Source of the DNA: Gemmatimonadota bacterium
GTDB taxonomy: Bacteria; Gemmatimonadota; Gemmatimonadetes; Gemmatimonadales; Gemmatimonadaceae
Assembly (NCBI GenBank): GCA_028287285.1
Contig: JAQBPY010000189.1
Span: 1-52,725, forward strand
DNA: 52,725 nucleotides
Reading direction: 5' to 3'
In this document: positions 1-8,734 of the stretch, piece after piece
How positions within the stretch are numbered: position 1 is the stretch's first letter
How the letters are laid out: each line of letters starts with the position of its first letter
The notes under the pieces: model-generated
What the model saw: only the letters and a program-made list of their open reading frames with translations
Database searches by the model: none
What the model was told of the DNA's origin: nothing
Translations under genes and position numbers: made by a program

Positions 1-78
1 GCGAAAATCGAGACTATACTGACGCGCCGCGCCAACTGTTGTTGTTGTATGCAAACTACATCTTTGGCGCACTGAGCA

Positions 79-1692
79 GTGCCCCTCCCCGAGTCCCCGA
101 TGCCGGGTCCCGAAATGTCCAATCAAAGTAGCGGTCTGTCTTCTTTTGATACTGGTGATTCCGACCCAGTGTCCCGATTGACCGATTCCGCTATCTCGCT
201 TCGGCCCCCCGTTGGCGAAACGCCGGTACCGGACAGCGCCATGGTGCCCATGGAAGCCCGTGCCTCCATCCGGGTGCTTGTCATTGACGACGACCGCATC
301 CTGCGCGAGGGATGCGCGAGCGTGTTGCAGGTGGAAGGCTACAACGTGGCGTCCAGCGGGCGCGGTGACGAAGCCATCGAGCTGTTCCGCCGCTCGCGGT
401 TCGACATCGTGCTGGTCGACCTGTACATGACGCCGGTGCCCGGCATCGAGATCCTCAAGGCCGTGCTCGAAGCGCAGCCCAATACCATCGTCATCGTGAT
501 GACGGGAAATCCCAGCGTCGCCTCGAGTCTCGAGGCCATGCGCATTGGGGCATGGGACTACCTGCCCAAGCCGTTTTCCGGGACGCACCTCCACCTCATG
601 TTCGGCCGGGCTGCCCACGCGGTCCTCACCAACCGTGAGCGCACGGAAACGGCGTCGGATCTCGTGCTGCAGCATGGCAACAGCGACCAGATCACGCTCC
701 TGGGCATATCACCGGCATTCCGCACGGCCGTCGAGCTGGCCCGCAAGGTGGCCGCCACGAATGCGTCGGTGATGCTCGTGGGAGAGAGCGGCACGGGCAA
801 GGAGATGTTCGCGCAGTTCATCCACCGGCATAGCCGGCGCTCCGGCGAAGCACTCGTGCCCATCAACTGCGCGGCCATGCCGGAGCATCTGCTCGAGTCC
901 GAGATGTTCGGCCACCGGAAAGGCGCATTCACCGGCGCCGACCGGGAAAAGACCGGCCTGCTCGAGGCGGCGCATGGCGGAACGTTCTTCCTGGACGAGC
1001 TCACCGAAATGGCGCTGCCGCTCCAGGCAAAGCTCCTTCGCGTGGTGCAGGATGGCGTGGTGCGCCGCGTTGGCAGCGAGCAGCAGGATGCCCAAGTGGA
1101 CATTCGCTTCATCTCGGCCACCAATCGCGACCCTCGCCTGGCGATCCAGAGCAAGCACCTGCGCGAAGACCTCTACTATCGCCTGAACGTGGTGTCGATC
1201 GCCTTGCCGCCGCTGCGCTCGCGCGTCGAGGACATTCCCCTCCTTGCCAAACATTTCCTCGCGCACTTCTGGAAGCGTCATCACACGTCGCGCGACGAGC
1301 TGCCGGCGTTCACCGACGGAGCGCTCGAGTTCCTGCAGAGCAGAGGGTGGCGGGGCAATGTCCGCGAGCTCCAGAATGTGGTGGAGCATCTCGTGGTGCT
1401 CACATCGCCCGGCGCCACCATCACCGCCGAGGACATTCCGTTGCACAAGCAGGACGATTCCTTCGCGGACAACAGTGTGACCGTTGGCGTACCAATGCAT
1501 GACGCCTATCACGTTGCCAAGGAGCAGGTGCTGGCGTCCTTCGAGAAGGAATACGTTACCCGGCTCGTGTCCCGGGCGTCCGGCAACATGTCGCGCGCCG
1601 CGCGGCTGGCGAGTGTGGACCGCACCACGCTGTATCGCCTGCTGGAGCGCCACGGATTCCGCCGAGACGCAAACGAGACGCTCACGCTCTAG
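79..1692 (+). CDS. Sigma-54-dependent response regulator (NtrC family)
   Basis: Cytoplasmic transcriptional activator that, by family, is phosphorylated by a sensor kinase and remodels sigma-54 RNA polymerase using ATP. Domains in order: a receiver at about residues 63-180 (acidic pocket IDDD, phospho-acceptor Asp in VLVDLYM, Lys in LPKPF), an AAA+ domain at about 205-430 with Walker A GESGTGKE, the sigma-54 contact loop GAFTGA and Walker B TFFLDEL, and a Fis-type helix-turn-helix at the C-terminus (NMSRAARLASVDRTTLYRLL). The first 54 residues are low-complexity and unlike the family, which normally starts at the receiver. The GTG at 79 is the longest start; ATGs at 100, 115 and 241 are alternatives, and 241 would give a standard-length protein. 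A histidine kinase follows 82 bases downstream, so the two may form a pair. Function is secure; the start is not. Confidence 0.93.
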   Translation: MPLPESPMPGPEMSNQSSGLSSFDTGDSDPVSRLTDSAISLRPPVGETPVPDSAMVPMEARASIRVLVIDDDRILREGCASVLQVEGYNVASSGRGDEAIELFRRSRFDIVLVDLYMTPVPGIEILKAVLEAQPNTIVIVMTGNPSVASSLEAMRIGAWDYLPKPFSGTHLHLMFGRAAHAVLTNRERTETASDLVLQHGNSDQITLLGISPAFRTAVELARKVAATNASVMLVGESGTGKEMFAQFIHRHSRRSGEALVPINCAAMPEHLLESEMFGHRKGAFTGADREKTGLLEAAHGGTFFLDELTEMALPLQAKLLRVVQDGVVRRVGSEQQDAQVDIRFISATNRDPRLAIQSKHLREDLYYRLNVVSIALPPLRSRVEDIPLLAKHFLAHFWKRHHTSRDELPAFTDGALEFLQSRGWRGNVRELQNVVEHLVVLTSPGATITAEDIPLHKQDDSFADNSVTVGVPMHDAYHVAKEQVLASFEKEYVTRLVSRASGNMSRAARLASVDRTTLYRLLERHGFRRDANETLTL

Positions 1693-1739
1693 CCTGCCGC
1701 GATATATCTTGTAGCGTTCGACAAGTCTGGGGTCTCGAG

Positions 1740-1767
1740 CCCGTCGGGATGGTGCTGTTCCGACGGG
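1740..1767 (+). promoter_or_regulatory. Hairpin just upstream of the histidine kinase start
   Basis: CCCGTCGG (1740-1747) pairs perfectly with CCGACGGG (1760-1767) around a 12-base loop, ending 7 bases before the ATG at 1775. It would sit where a ribosome binding site is expected, and no clear Shine-Dalgarno is visible there. It could modulate translation or act as a weak terminator; no U-tract follows. Confidence 0.3.
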
Positions 1768-1774
1768 TGCGCTG

Positions 1775-2887
1775 ATGTCCACTCCCCATCGTCCAACAGC
1801 CCACGAGCGGTTGACTTCATCGCATGTCGCGGCCGACATGGTGAGTTCGACGCTGCAACGCCTGCTCCCTCTCGCCGCCGATCAGGCGGCAACAGAGCTT
1901 GTCCGCAGCGAACGAACCCCTGAGGCGGAAATCCGGGAGCAGCTGAGCCGATTGGTTCGGCTCGGCCTCGGCGCATCCGCACCCGATGCCAATGGCCAGT
2001 GGGACGCGGATCGCGACCCCTCGAGACGCACGGTGCCGAGGCACTATTCCGATGCGCTGCGGTCGGCGCTGCTCACGCTCGTGACGCAGGACGCCGGCCC
2101 CATTTCCGGGGTGGAGCTCGCGGCGCTGCTGTCGGCCATGGATGCCACGCACGAGGCCTCTGCGTCGCCCGAAAGCCACAACGAGTTCACCCGTCATCTC
2201 GCCAATGCCGATGCGGTGAACGCGATCGTCGAGATCGCGCACGACATGCGGTCGCCGCTCACGTCCATCCTCTTTCTCGTGGAAACGCTGCGCCGTGGGC
2301 GAAGCGGTCCGGTGACGTCCGTGCAGGAGCGGCAGCTCGGCCTCATTTATGGTGCGGCGCTGGGGCTCAACACCCTGGCCTGCGACGTGATCGATGCCGT
2401 GCGGGGCGGGCAGCGTCTGGTCGACGGCCGGCCCGTGCCCTTCTCCGTGGCGGAAGTGATCCTTGGCGTGTGCGACACCGTGCTGCCCATCAGCGAGGAG
2501 AAGGCGCTTCCCATCACGCGCGTCCTGCCCGCGGTGGATGGGCGCGTGGGCTATCCTGGCGCGCTGGGGCGAGTGCTGCTGAACCTGATGACGAATGCAC
2601 TCAAGTACACCAACGAGGGATCGGTCACCATCGGGGCAACGGAGCTGGACGACACTCGGCTTTCGTTCTGGGTGTCCGATACTGGACAGGGGATTCCCGA
2701 ACAGGTGATGTCGATGCTGTTCGATGGGTTCCGTCCAAGTGCGTCGGGCGTGCGTTTCTCGAATGCCGGACTGGGGCTGGCCATCTGCCAGGACTTTCTG
2801 CGGTCGATGGGGACGTCGCTGCAAGTTGAATCGTCTCCGGAAACCGGCACCCGCTTTTCCTTCGACATCGATCTGCGGCGGGCGTGA
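1775..2887 (+). CDS. Soluble sensor histidine kinase
   Basis: Autophosphorylating kinase of a two-component system. No membrane segment is visible, so it is probably cytoplasmic. The N-terminal ~140 residues match no domain I recognise and may be the sensing part. The HisKA H-box is VEIAHDMRSPLTSI with the phospho-acceptor at His156. The HATPase domain follows with N-box LNLMTNALKYTNEG, G1 box VSDTGQGIP and G2 box GLGLAICQDFL. A 370-residue soluble kinase directly behind a sigma-54 response regulator on the same strand is the usual layout for a cognate pair, which is inference from position. Start chosen at ATG 1775, the first in-frame ATG. Confidence 0.9.
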   Translation: MSTPHRPTAHERLTSSHVAADMVSSTLQRLLPLAADQAATELVRSERTPEAEIREQLSRLVRLGLGASAPDANGQWDADRDPSRRTVPRHYSDALRSALLTLVTQDAGPISGVELAALLSAMDATHEASASPESHNEFTRHLANADAVNAIVEIAHDMRSPLTSILFLVETLRRGRSGPVTSVQERQLGLIYGAALGLNTLACDVIDAVRGGQRLVDGRPVPFSVAEVILGVCDTVLPISEEKALPITRVLPAVDGRVGYPGALGRVLLNLMTNALKYTNEGSVTIGATELDDTRLSFWVSDTGQGIPEQVMSMLFDGFRPSASGVRFSNAGLGLAICQDFLRSMGTSLQVESSPETGTRFSFDIDLRRA

Positions 2888-2945
2888 TGCCAGCGTTCGG
2901 GGCCGGCCGCCACCTTCAGCATCTCACCCGTGATTGTGCAATCGC

Positions 2946-3410
2946 ATGAATAAGCTCTCGAAGGTCGTACCGGCCATGTATTTCGTCGCGGCGGTGCTCA
3001 TCGTGATACCGGTGTTCGATGCGATCACGTCGGTGTATCCGTTCTATCCAGGCAACGCGCAATGGCGGTTCGCGATTGTGGGGCTGTTGAGCAATGCGCT
3101 GCTGCTTCCAACGATCGGCCTGCTCATGGCCGTCGTGATCGCGGTGTCGCAGGAACACGAGCGGATGGTGCGCTGGCTGCGCTTTCTCTGCTGGGGGCTG
3201 ACGGGCGTGATGGCCGTGATCCTGTTGATGTTCATGCTGGATACTGCCCAGTCCAAGTCAGCCATTCAGCCGCAGATGCTCATGGGGTATTACGTGGCCA
3301 CCGCCACGGCGATGTGCAAGCTCCTGGTGGCCGGGATCGCGCTGGTGCTGTTTGCGCGGGGCTGTTCGATGGGTGAAGTGACTGGCCGCGCCGTTCCTTT
3401 CCGGAGATAG
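2946..3410 (+). CDS. Four-helix membrane protein, unknown function
   Basis: I do not recognise a family with confidence. The 154-residue protein has four hydrophobic stretches: about residues 7-25 (VVPAMYFVAAVLIVIPVF), 40-65 (FAIVGLLSNALLLPTIGLLMAVVIAV), 75-95 (FLCWGLTGVMAVILLMFML) and 112-140 near the C-terminus. It is therefore predicted to be an inner-membrane protein with short loops. The in-frame TTG at 2934 gives four more residues, but ATG 2946 (MNKLSK, a Lys just before the first helix) is the likelier start. It lies 58 bases after the kinase on the same strand and may be co-transcribed. Confidence 0.7.
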   Translation: MNKLSKVVPAMYFVAAVLIVIPVFDAITSVYPFYPGNAQWRFAIVGLLSNALLLPTIGLLMAVVIAVSQEHERMVRWLRFLCWGLTGVMAVILLMFMLDTAQSKSAIQPQMLMGYYVATATAMCKLLVAGIALVLFARGCSMGEVTGRAVPFRR

Positions 3411-3710
3411 GAGGGTCCTTCCGGGCTCATCCGGGAATGTGGAAAGGAAACAGCGAAGTCAGCAATGTGTTGCACGGATGAGACAGTTTGTGGTGTGTGT
3501 GCTGGTCCTGGCGCACTGGATAGACGCGGATACAGATATCGCCTGTTTCGTAACACGTTATACTGCAACTGATTATGTGTCGGCACGAAGTAAGCAGATG
3601 TTTTTGTGGGCCGGAATGATTTATGCCTTTGAACGGGATTGATAGCGGGGCCACGACGCCAGTGATCTCGCGAATCCCAAATCACGTTTACAGTAAGAGA
3701 CCAGGTTCCC
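3411..3710. other. 300-base intergenic region, possible sigma-54-like element
   Basis: No convincing coding sequence: short ORFs on both strands lack codon bias or family resemblance. At 3611-3627 there is a GG-N10-GC arrangement (GG at 3613-3614, GC at 3625-3626, ATGC in place of TTGC). That is a weak match to a sigma-54 -24/-12 promoter, about 85 bases before the PEP-CTERM gene. The region is more AT-rich than its surroundings, consistent with a promoter. Confidence 0.25.
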
Positions 3711-4448
3711 ATGCGTTCTCGGATAGCTGCTCTGGTGGTTGCATCATTTTGTGCCGTGGCTCCGCTGCAGGCACAATCGACGGTGCATTTCACCTTTAAA
3801 GACGGCGGAAGCTTTGCCAATACGACGGGCGCCGGCAATGGCGGGTCTGCGTGGGGGTTCTACGTTGGCAACTACAATGCGTACGAGGGTCCGCACGGCT
3901 CAACGAGCAACCCGGTCGTGATCGACTGCGTCGACTATTTCCACTCCATCTCGGTGGGTCAGGAATGGGACGCGCATCTCACGAGCCTGGCGGGTACGGG
4001 AGCCAGCGGTGGCACGGGCACCTACACGCGCTTTGCCAGCCTCAACCTGTATCGTGAGGCCGCATATCTCACCATGCAGTACAACAATGCCAGCTACCAG
4101 TCGGTGGCCGATCAGAGCATGATCCAGCAGACCATCTGGCACCTGTTCAATTCCAGCTCCCCGAACCTGAATCAGGCGGGCGTCTGGGGCGCGGATCACT
4201 CCGAGTCCTGGTTCCGTGCTGATGCCGATGCACACTATGCGGCCATGGATTACAGCGGCTTCTACGTCGTGACCGACGTGAATGCGAGCGGCCAGAGCGG
4301 CGGCGTGCAGGAGTTCCTCATGTACAATCCGGGCCAGGGCGGCCAGACGGTGACCAGCACGCCAGAGCCGGCGTCGCTCGTTCTTCTGGGCACGGGTCTC
4401 CTTGGCATGGTTGCGGTTCACCGCCGCAAACGCAACAAGTCGAAATAG
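3711..4448 (+). CDS. PEP-CTERM sorting domain protein (exported)
   Basis: Exported 245-residue protein. The N-terminus has a signal peptide (MRSRIAALVVASFCAVAPLQAQ). The C-terminus carries the PEP-CTERM sorting signal: a PEP motif (TPEPASL), a short hydrophobic helix (VLLGTGLLGMVAV) and a basic tail (HRRKRNKSK). By family, exosortase cleaves at PEP and delivers the protein to the cell surface or extracellular matrix. The middle is rich in Gly, Ser, Asn, Tyr and aromatic residues and matches no enzyme I recognise. No exosortase lies in this window, so the processing enzyme must be elsewhere. An 18-bp hairpin follows the stop codon. Confidence 0.85.
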   Translation: MRSRIAALVVASFCAVAPLQAQSTVHFTFKDGGSFANTTGAGNGGSAWGFYVGNYNAYEGPHGSTSNPVVIDCVDYFHSISVGQEWDAHLTSLAGTGASGGTGTYTRFASLNLYREAAYLTMQYNNASYQSVADQSMIQQTIWHLFNSSSPNLNQAGVWGADHSESWFRADADAHYAAMDYSGFYVVTDVNASGQSGGVQEFLMYNPGQGGQTVTSTPEPASLVLLGTGLLGMVAVHRRKRNKSK

Positions 4449-4467
4449 CCACATCGTGGTTGTAATG

Positions 4468-4507
4468 ACGCAAAAGGTCCCGGGCTTCGGCCCGGGACCT
4501 TTTGCGT
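4468..4507. terminator. Bidirectional terminator between convergent genes
   Basis: An 18-bp perfect inverted repeat (4468-4485 with 4490-4507) around a TTCG tetraloop. The stem core is GGTCCCGGGC, with A4 on one side and T4 on the other. It lies between the + strand PEP-CTERM gene and the - strand gene ending at 4573, so it can serve both. Confidence 0.85.
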
Positions 4508-4572
4508 TCCTGCATGCGGGGAGGGAGGGTGGGTGGCCCGCAGTGTTCGCCGCTGGTACACCCTGGACGTGG

Positions 4573-5070
4573 CTATCGGGGCTCGTTGTCCGGCTGGCCC
4601 ATGCCGCTGCGGCGAACGAAGATGATCGCACCGGCAAGCAGCAGCGCCCAGAGGCAGATGGATAGCTCGCTTTGCACCAGGGCCCTGAGCGACATGCTTG
4701 GCCAATCGTGGAAGTCCGCGCGCGCCGTGCCCTCCGGCTCGCGGCGCATGGCGATGAGGAGCAGGCTGGTGGCCATTTCTCCGGCCACTTCGACGAGGGC
4801 GAACAGCGGTGCGCGCCAGACCCACGATTTGACCGTGAAATTCGCGAGGTGCGCCGTCGTCATGCCCAGCAGCACGAACGTGCCCCCCACGAGCGCCAGG
4901 CCGTAATACACCCAGCCTACGCGTCCATAGGTGAACGTGAACGCGCGCAGCACGCGAAGCACGATGCCCGCGAGAATCGCCATCTCCACGAGCGAGAGGG
5001 ACAATTTCCGAAACGCCGGCGGCTCCTCGAGGCGCCACTCGACCGTCTTTCGCGGAAAAATTGGGGGCAT
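4573..5070 (-). CDS. Four-helix membrane protein, unknown function
   Basis: A 165-residue protein with about four hydrophobic segments (LSLVEMAILAGIVLRVL, VYYGLALVGGTFVLLGMTTA, LFALVEVAGEMATSLLLIAM, ELSICLWALLLAGAIIFV) and a basic C-terminal tail. I recognise no family. The reading frame is open upstream to 5163, but MPPIFPRKTVEW at 5070 is preferred because the extra N-terminal residues are Arg-rich and would run into the kinase gene. It is the last gene of a - strand run (signal peptidase, hybrid kinase, this gene), 49 bases after the kinase stop. It may be a membrane partner of that kinase, but only position says so. Confidence 0.65.
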   Translation of the reverse strand: MPPIFPRKTVEWRLEEPPAFRKLSLSLVEMAILAGIVLRVLRAFTFTYGRVGWVYYGLALVGGTFVLLGMTTAHLANFTVKSWVWRAPLFALVEVAGEMATSLLLIAMRREPEGTARADFHDWPSMSLRALVQSELSICLWALLLAGAIIFVRRSGMGQPDNEPR

Positions 5071-5119
5071 TGAATTCAAGGTCGCACGCGAAAGCGGACG
5101 CGGCAAGGCAAACGTATGC

Positions 5120-7309
5120 CTATCGCCGGTTACCCTGATCTGCCGGTGTGTACGGCGAGCCACGCATCACCGCGATGAGCGCCTCCTCGATCTTGTCGAA
5201 GGAGAAGGGCTTGTTGATCACCGGCTGCCGCGCCACGCTGCCGCGCCCCGCGGTCGTCACCACGTCGCCGGTAATGAAAACGGTGCGTGTTGCGAGCCCA
5301 GGGCGCTCCAGGCGCAGATGTTCGTGAAAGGCATATCCATCCATGCCCGGCATGCGAAGATCGCACACAACGGCATCCACGCCGCCTGAGCGGGCAGCCT
5401 CCAGGGCCGCCGTCCCGTCCGCGGCCACGACGACACTGAATCCGCGCATTGTGCCGAATGCTTCCATTCCACTCCGGAGCGCTGGCTCATCGTCCACGAA
5501 CAGGAGTCGAATGCCTGCAAGAGGCGACCGAAGCGTGAACGGGACCACGTCGCGAATGCCTTCGGCGTCGGCTGCGGGCTCCGTGACCGAGGGAAGCGTG
5601 ACGCAGAAGGTGGTGCCTGCGGCGCTCGTCTCGGTGACGTCGATGGTGCCGCCGTGCGCGGACACGATGCCATAGCTCACGCTGAGACCGAGCCCAGTGC
5701 CCTCTCCCTCTTTCTTGGTCGTGAAGAAGGGCTCGAAGATGTGCGCACGGACCTCGGCGGTCATTCCCGCGCCGCTGTCGCTCACCTCGAGGCAAACCGC
5801 GCTCTCGCAGACATAGGTCCTGAGCCGGAGGACCCCGCCCCCCCTGGGTGCCATCGCCTGCACCGCATTCGTCAGCAGGTTGAGGCAGACCTGCTGAAGC
5901 TGTCGCGCATCCCCCATGACCGACGGCAGATCATCCGCGAGCTCCGTTTCCACGCGCACCAGTGCTTCCACGAACTGGTATTGACGCATGCGGATGGTAC
6001 GCGACACCACGCCGTTGAGATCGATGGGCGCGCGCATCGGCTCGCTGCGGCGTGCGAAGGCAAGCAGGTCCTTCACGACCTGGCTGGCGCGCATCGTCTC
6101 GGCGCGAATCACCTCGATGGAGTCGCGCTGTGACGGGGACAGCGTGGTTTCCCGAAGGAGCAGCTGGGAGAAGGCGCTGATGCTGCTGAGCGGGTTGTTG
6201 ACCTCGTGCGCCACACCAGCCACGAGCTCTCCAACGGCGGCGAGCCGGTCTGATTCCATGAGCCGCACGCGGAGGTCGCGCTCGTGCGTCATGTCGCGGC
6301 CAATGAGCAGCACCGTTGGCGGATCGGCCTCGGGCAGACGGCTGGCGGCGAGGGCCACGACACGCGTGGTTCCGCCCTCCATCATGACCTGGACTTCGGC
6401 GCGCGCGGGAGTGCCGGAGGATGCCGCCTGGAGTGCGGCGCCGAGTGTCAGCCGGTCCGATGGCACGAGCAGCTCCACGAGCGTGCGTCCGATGATCTGA
6501 TGGGCGGCGAGTCCGAACACGTCGCGCACCGCATCATTGGCTTCCCGAATGCGCCCGGAGCCGTGCAGCACGGTAAGCACCGCATCCGGCGCAGCGCGAA
6601 ACAGCGTTCGGAAACGCCACTCCGCCTGCTTCATGGTCTGGAACAGCTCCGCGTTGGCGAGCGCGACGGACAGCAGGTCGGCCATTGCCTCGACGCGCTC
6701 GAGCTCGAGCGGCGAAAACGTCTGCACGAGCTTCGACACGATGATCACGGCGCCAATTCGTTCGCCGCGCCGTTGTGCCGGTACGATGGCCATGCCGCAG
6801 ATGGGCTCCACGAGATCCTCGAGCCATGCGGAGTGCACCTGATCCTGGTGCGCGTGGATGTCGGCGACGCTCCAGCTTCCGCCTGACCGAATCACGCGCC
6901 GAAGCGCGGAACTGGAGGCGGGGATGCGTCTTCCGGTGAACGACGAGAGCGATCCACTCGCTGCGGTCAGCTCGATCATCTCGTCGTCGGCGAGGAGTGC
7001 GAGGGCGGCACCGTCGGCCTGTGCCACGTCTGCCGCCGCTTCGAGAAAACGATCGAGTACCCGCCGAGGGTCGAGCTCGAGCGTGATCTGCTGCCCGAGC
7101 CACCACATGCGATGTAGCACGCGCTGCGCGTCATCCAGCTCCAGCGTGCGCTCCACGACGCGCTGCTCGAGTGTCTGCTTCAGGGTCTGCTCTTCGGAGA
7201 TGCGCGCGCGCAACGCCCGTGTGGACGTACGCTCGGTGGCAAGCACGCGAAGGCCAAAGAGCGCCAGCAGGGCGCCAATGACAGCGAGCGCGATGCTCAG
7301 CTGAAGCAC
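5120..7309 (-). CDS. Hybrid sensor histidine kinase (TM-GAF-PAS-HisKA-HATPase-REC)
   Basis: Multi-domain membrane-anchored kinase of about 729 residues. Visible in order: one N-terminal membrane helix (LSIALAVIGALLALFGLRVLA), a coiled coil (TLKQTLEQRVVERTLELDDAQ), a GAF domain, a PAS domain (FRTLFRAAPDAVLTV...REANDAVRDVFG), a HisKA H-box (LVAGVAHEVNNPLSSISAF), a HATPase domain (LTNAVQAM, SDSGAGM, EGTGLGLSVSYGIV) and a C-terminal receiver with acceptor Asp in VVCDLRMPGMDGY. Starting at the distal ATG 7456 would overlap lepB by 137 bases; the GTG at 7309, 11 bases after the lepB stop, puts the membrane helix at the very N-terminus and is preferred. The attached receiver suggests an internal phosphorelay or feedback role. 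Confidence 0.9.
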   Translation of the reverse strand: MLQLSIALAVIGALLALFGLRVLATERTSTRALRARISEEQTLKQTLEQRVVERTLELDDAQRVLHRMWWLGQQITLELDPRRVLDRFLEAAADVAQADGAALALLADDEMIELTAASGSLSSFTGRRIPASSSALRRVIRSGGSWSVADIHAHQDQVHSAWLEDLVEPICGMAIVPAQRRGERIGAVIIVSKLVQTFSPLELERVEAMADLLSVALANAELFQTMKQAEWRFRTLFRAAPDAVLTVLHGSGRIREANDAVRDVFGLAAHQIIGRTLVELLVPSDRLTLGAALQAASSGTPARAEVQVMMEGGTTRVVALAASRLPEADPPTVLLIGRDMTHERDLRVRLMESDRLAAVGELVAGVAHEVNNPLSSISAFSQLLLRETTLSPSQRDSIEVIRAETMRASQVVKDLLAFARRSEPMRAPIDLNGVVSRTIRMRQYQFVEALVRVETELADDLPSVMGDARQLQQVCLNLLTNAVQAMAPRGGGVLRLRTYVCESAVCLEVSDSGAGMTAEVRAHIFEPFFTTKKEGEGTGLGLSVSYGIVSAHGGTIDVTETSAAGTTFCVTLPSVTEPAADAEGIRDVVPFTLRSPLAGIRLLFVDDEPALRSGMEAFGTMRGFSVVVAADGTAALEAARSGGVDAVVCDLRMPGMDGYAFHEHLRLERPGLATRTVFITGDVVTTAGRGSVARQPVINKPFSFDKIEEALIAVMRGSPYTPADQGNRR

Positions 7310-7319
7310 GGGGGACGGG

Positions 7320-8099
7320 TCAGTGGATGAACGTTCCGATGCGTCCCCACCGGATATCGGTGATGAACGACAGTGGACGGTCCGTCTCGTCGCCGCTGCG
7401 ATAGGAGTAGTACACGAAGCTGGGACGCCCCCGGATGTTCTCGCGCGGCACGACACCCCAGTACCTGCTGTCCTTGGACTCGTAGCGCGCGTCGCCCATC
7501 ATGAAATAGTGCGAGGACGGAATGAGCAGCGGCCCCCAGTTGTCGAGCTGTGGTTGGATGGGCGGAGGTCCGAAGCGCGACTGCTTGAGCTCGATGGTGT
7601 GCTGCCAATCGAAGTTGGGCGCGATGTCGGTGGGCTGCGAGCCGCCGGAACGGGGCGTGCTCACGATGCCGAAGCCCTGGCGCTGGGCGACGCCGTTCAC
7701 GTACAGCAGGCCCGCGCGCATGTAGAGCGTGTCGCCGGGCATGCCGACGAGGCGCTTCACGAGCGTGGGGGTGTAGTCGGGCGCATTGTCCGCCTGGTAC
7801 GGAGATTCGAAAACCACGACGTCGCCGCGCTTCGGTTCGCTGAAGGACGGCAGGTGCGTATGCGTGAAGGGAATGTGCGGCCCGTACACGGCCTTGTTCA
7901 CGAAGAGCCAGTCACCAATGAGCAACGTGGGCATCATGGAGCCGGACGGAATGCGGTACGCGGCGATGAGGAAGGTGTTGATGACGAGATAGATGAGCAC
8001 CGCGCCCGCGAGAGACTTGATGTTCTCCCAGAGCGAGACGACGGGAGACGACTTGGGGGCTTTCTTGCCGCGAGCATTCGCGACGACGTTTGCGGCCAT
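7320..8099 (-). CDS. lepB: Signal peptidase I
   Basis: Membrane serine protease (S26) that removes signal peptides from exported proteins. One N-terminal membrane segment (AGAVLIYLVINTFLIAAY) is followed by the catalytic serine in PSGSMMPTL (Ser54) and the catalytic lysine in LVKRLVGMPGDTLYMRAG (Lys115). The C-terminal box GDARYESKDSRYWGVV matches the conserved GDNR-N-S-x-D-S-R-x-WG motif, with Ala for Asn. At 259 residues it is of normal length. The N-terminus is Lys/Arg-rich (ARGKKAPK), placing it in the cytoplasm. It heads a - strand run with the hybrid kinase. Many exported proteins in this window would be its substrates. Confidence 0.95.
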   Translation of the reverse strand: MAANVVANARGKKAPKSSPVVSLWENIKSLAGAVLIYLVINTFLIAAYRIPSGSMMPTLLIGDWLFVNKAVYGPHIPFTHTHLPSFSEPKRGDVVVFESPYQADNAPDYTPTLVKRLVGMPGDTLYMRAGLLYVNGVAQRQGFGIVSTPRSGGSQPTDIAPNFDWQHTIELKQSRFGPPPIQPQLDNWGPLLIPSSHYFMMGDARYESKDSRYWGVVPRENIRGRPSFVYYSYRSGDETDRPLSFITDIRWGRIGTFIH

Positions 8100-8184
8100 G
8101 GACGGCGAGGGGAGGAGAGAGAAGTGACTGCGTGAAATCTCCCTACGTACCGCACAGGGGCAAGGGTTTCCACGACTGAAACGC

Positions 8185-8220
8185 CGAGGGGGCGTGCCGA
8201 TGAATCGGCACGCCCCCTCG
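8185..8220 (-). terminator. Terminator after the SWIB gene
   Basis: A 17-bp perfect inverted repeat (8185-8201 with 8204-8220), core GGGGGCGTGCCGA, placed 24 bases after the stop of the - strand SWIB gene and before lepB. The apex bases would open into a loop of about six. There is no strong U-tract, so strength is uncertain. Confidence 0.7.
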
Positions 8221-8243
8221 CTCGAGCAGAAACGGGATCGAGT

Positions 8244-8642
8244 CTACTTGAGGTGCTTGTTGACGAGCTTCGTCATCTCGAACATCGACACCTGGGCCTT
8301 TCCGCCGAACACCGGCTTCAGGTTTTCGTCGGAGTTGATGTTGCGGCGGTTCTTGGCATCCTGGAGGCCCTTCTTCTTGATGTAGCCCCAGAGCTTCTTG
8401 GTGACTTCCGTGCGCGGCAGGGGCGCGGCGCCGACAACCGTCGCGAGCTGTGCGCTCGGCGTCATTGCTTTCATGAATGCAGCGTTTGGCGTGCGCTTGG
8501 CGCCGGACTTCTTGGCGACCTTCTTCGCAGCCTTCTTTGCAGGTGCCTTCTTCGCCGCGGCCTTCTTTGCGGGTGCCTTCTTTGCAGGTGCCTTCTTTGC
8601 AGGCGCCTTCTTCGCTGCCTTCTTCGCTTTCTTCGCGGCCAT
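8244..8642 (-). CDS. Lys/Ala-rich SWIB/MDM2-domain protein
   Basis: A 132-residue basic protein in two parts. Residues 1-50 are a histone H1-like tail of KKAPAKKA repeats, expected to bind DNA or RNA electrostatically. Residues ~55-132 match the SWIB/MDM2 (BAF60b) fold: MTPSAQLATVVGAAPLPRTEVTKK, LWGYIKKKGLQDAKNRRNI, NSDENLKPVFGGK and the C-terminal helix MFEMTKLVNKHL. SWIB domains are protein-interaction modules in eukaryotic chromatin remodelling complexes; bacterial copies occur notably in Chlamydiae, often with topoisomerase I or histone-like proteins. A nucleoid-associated role is therefore likely but inferred. It is monocistronic, with a terminator behind it and an array of 21-bp repeats in front. 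Confidence 0.88.
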   Translation of the reverse strand: MAAKKAKKAAKKAPAKKAPAKKAPAKKAAAKKAPAKKAAKKVAKKSGAKRTPNAAFMKAMTPSAQLATVVGAAPLPRTEVTKKLWGYIKKKGLQDAKNRRNINSDENLKPVFGGKAQVSMFEMTKLVNKHLK

Positions 8643-8734
8643 GCTCGTCTCCCGGAAAAAGAACTGGTTCTCGCTATGAGCGAACTACGGTGCAACGTGG
8701 CGGAAGATACAATGCCTCATAGTGCGCGCAATAG

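Noticed and set aside
7310..7456. Longer start of the hybrid kinase
   Set aside because: It would overlap lepB by 137 bases, with Ser/Arg-rich sequence atypical of a kinase N-terminus.
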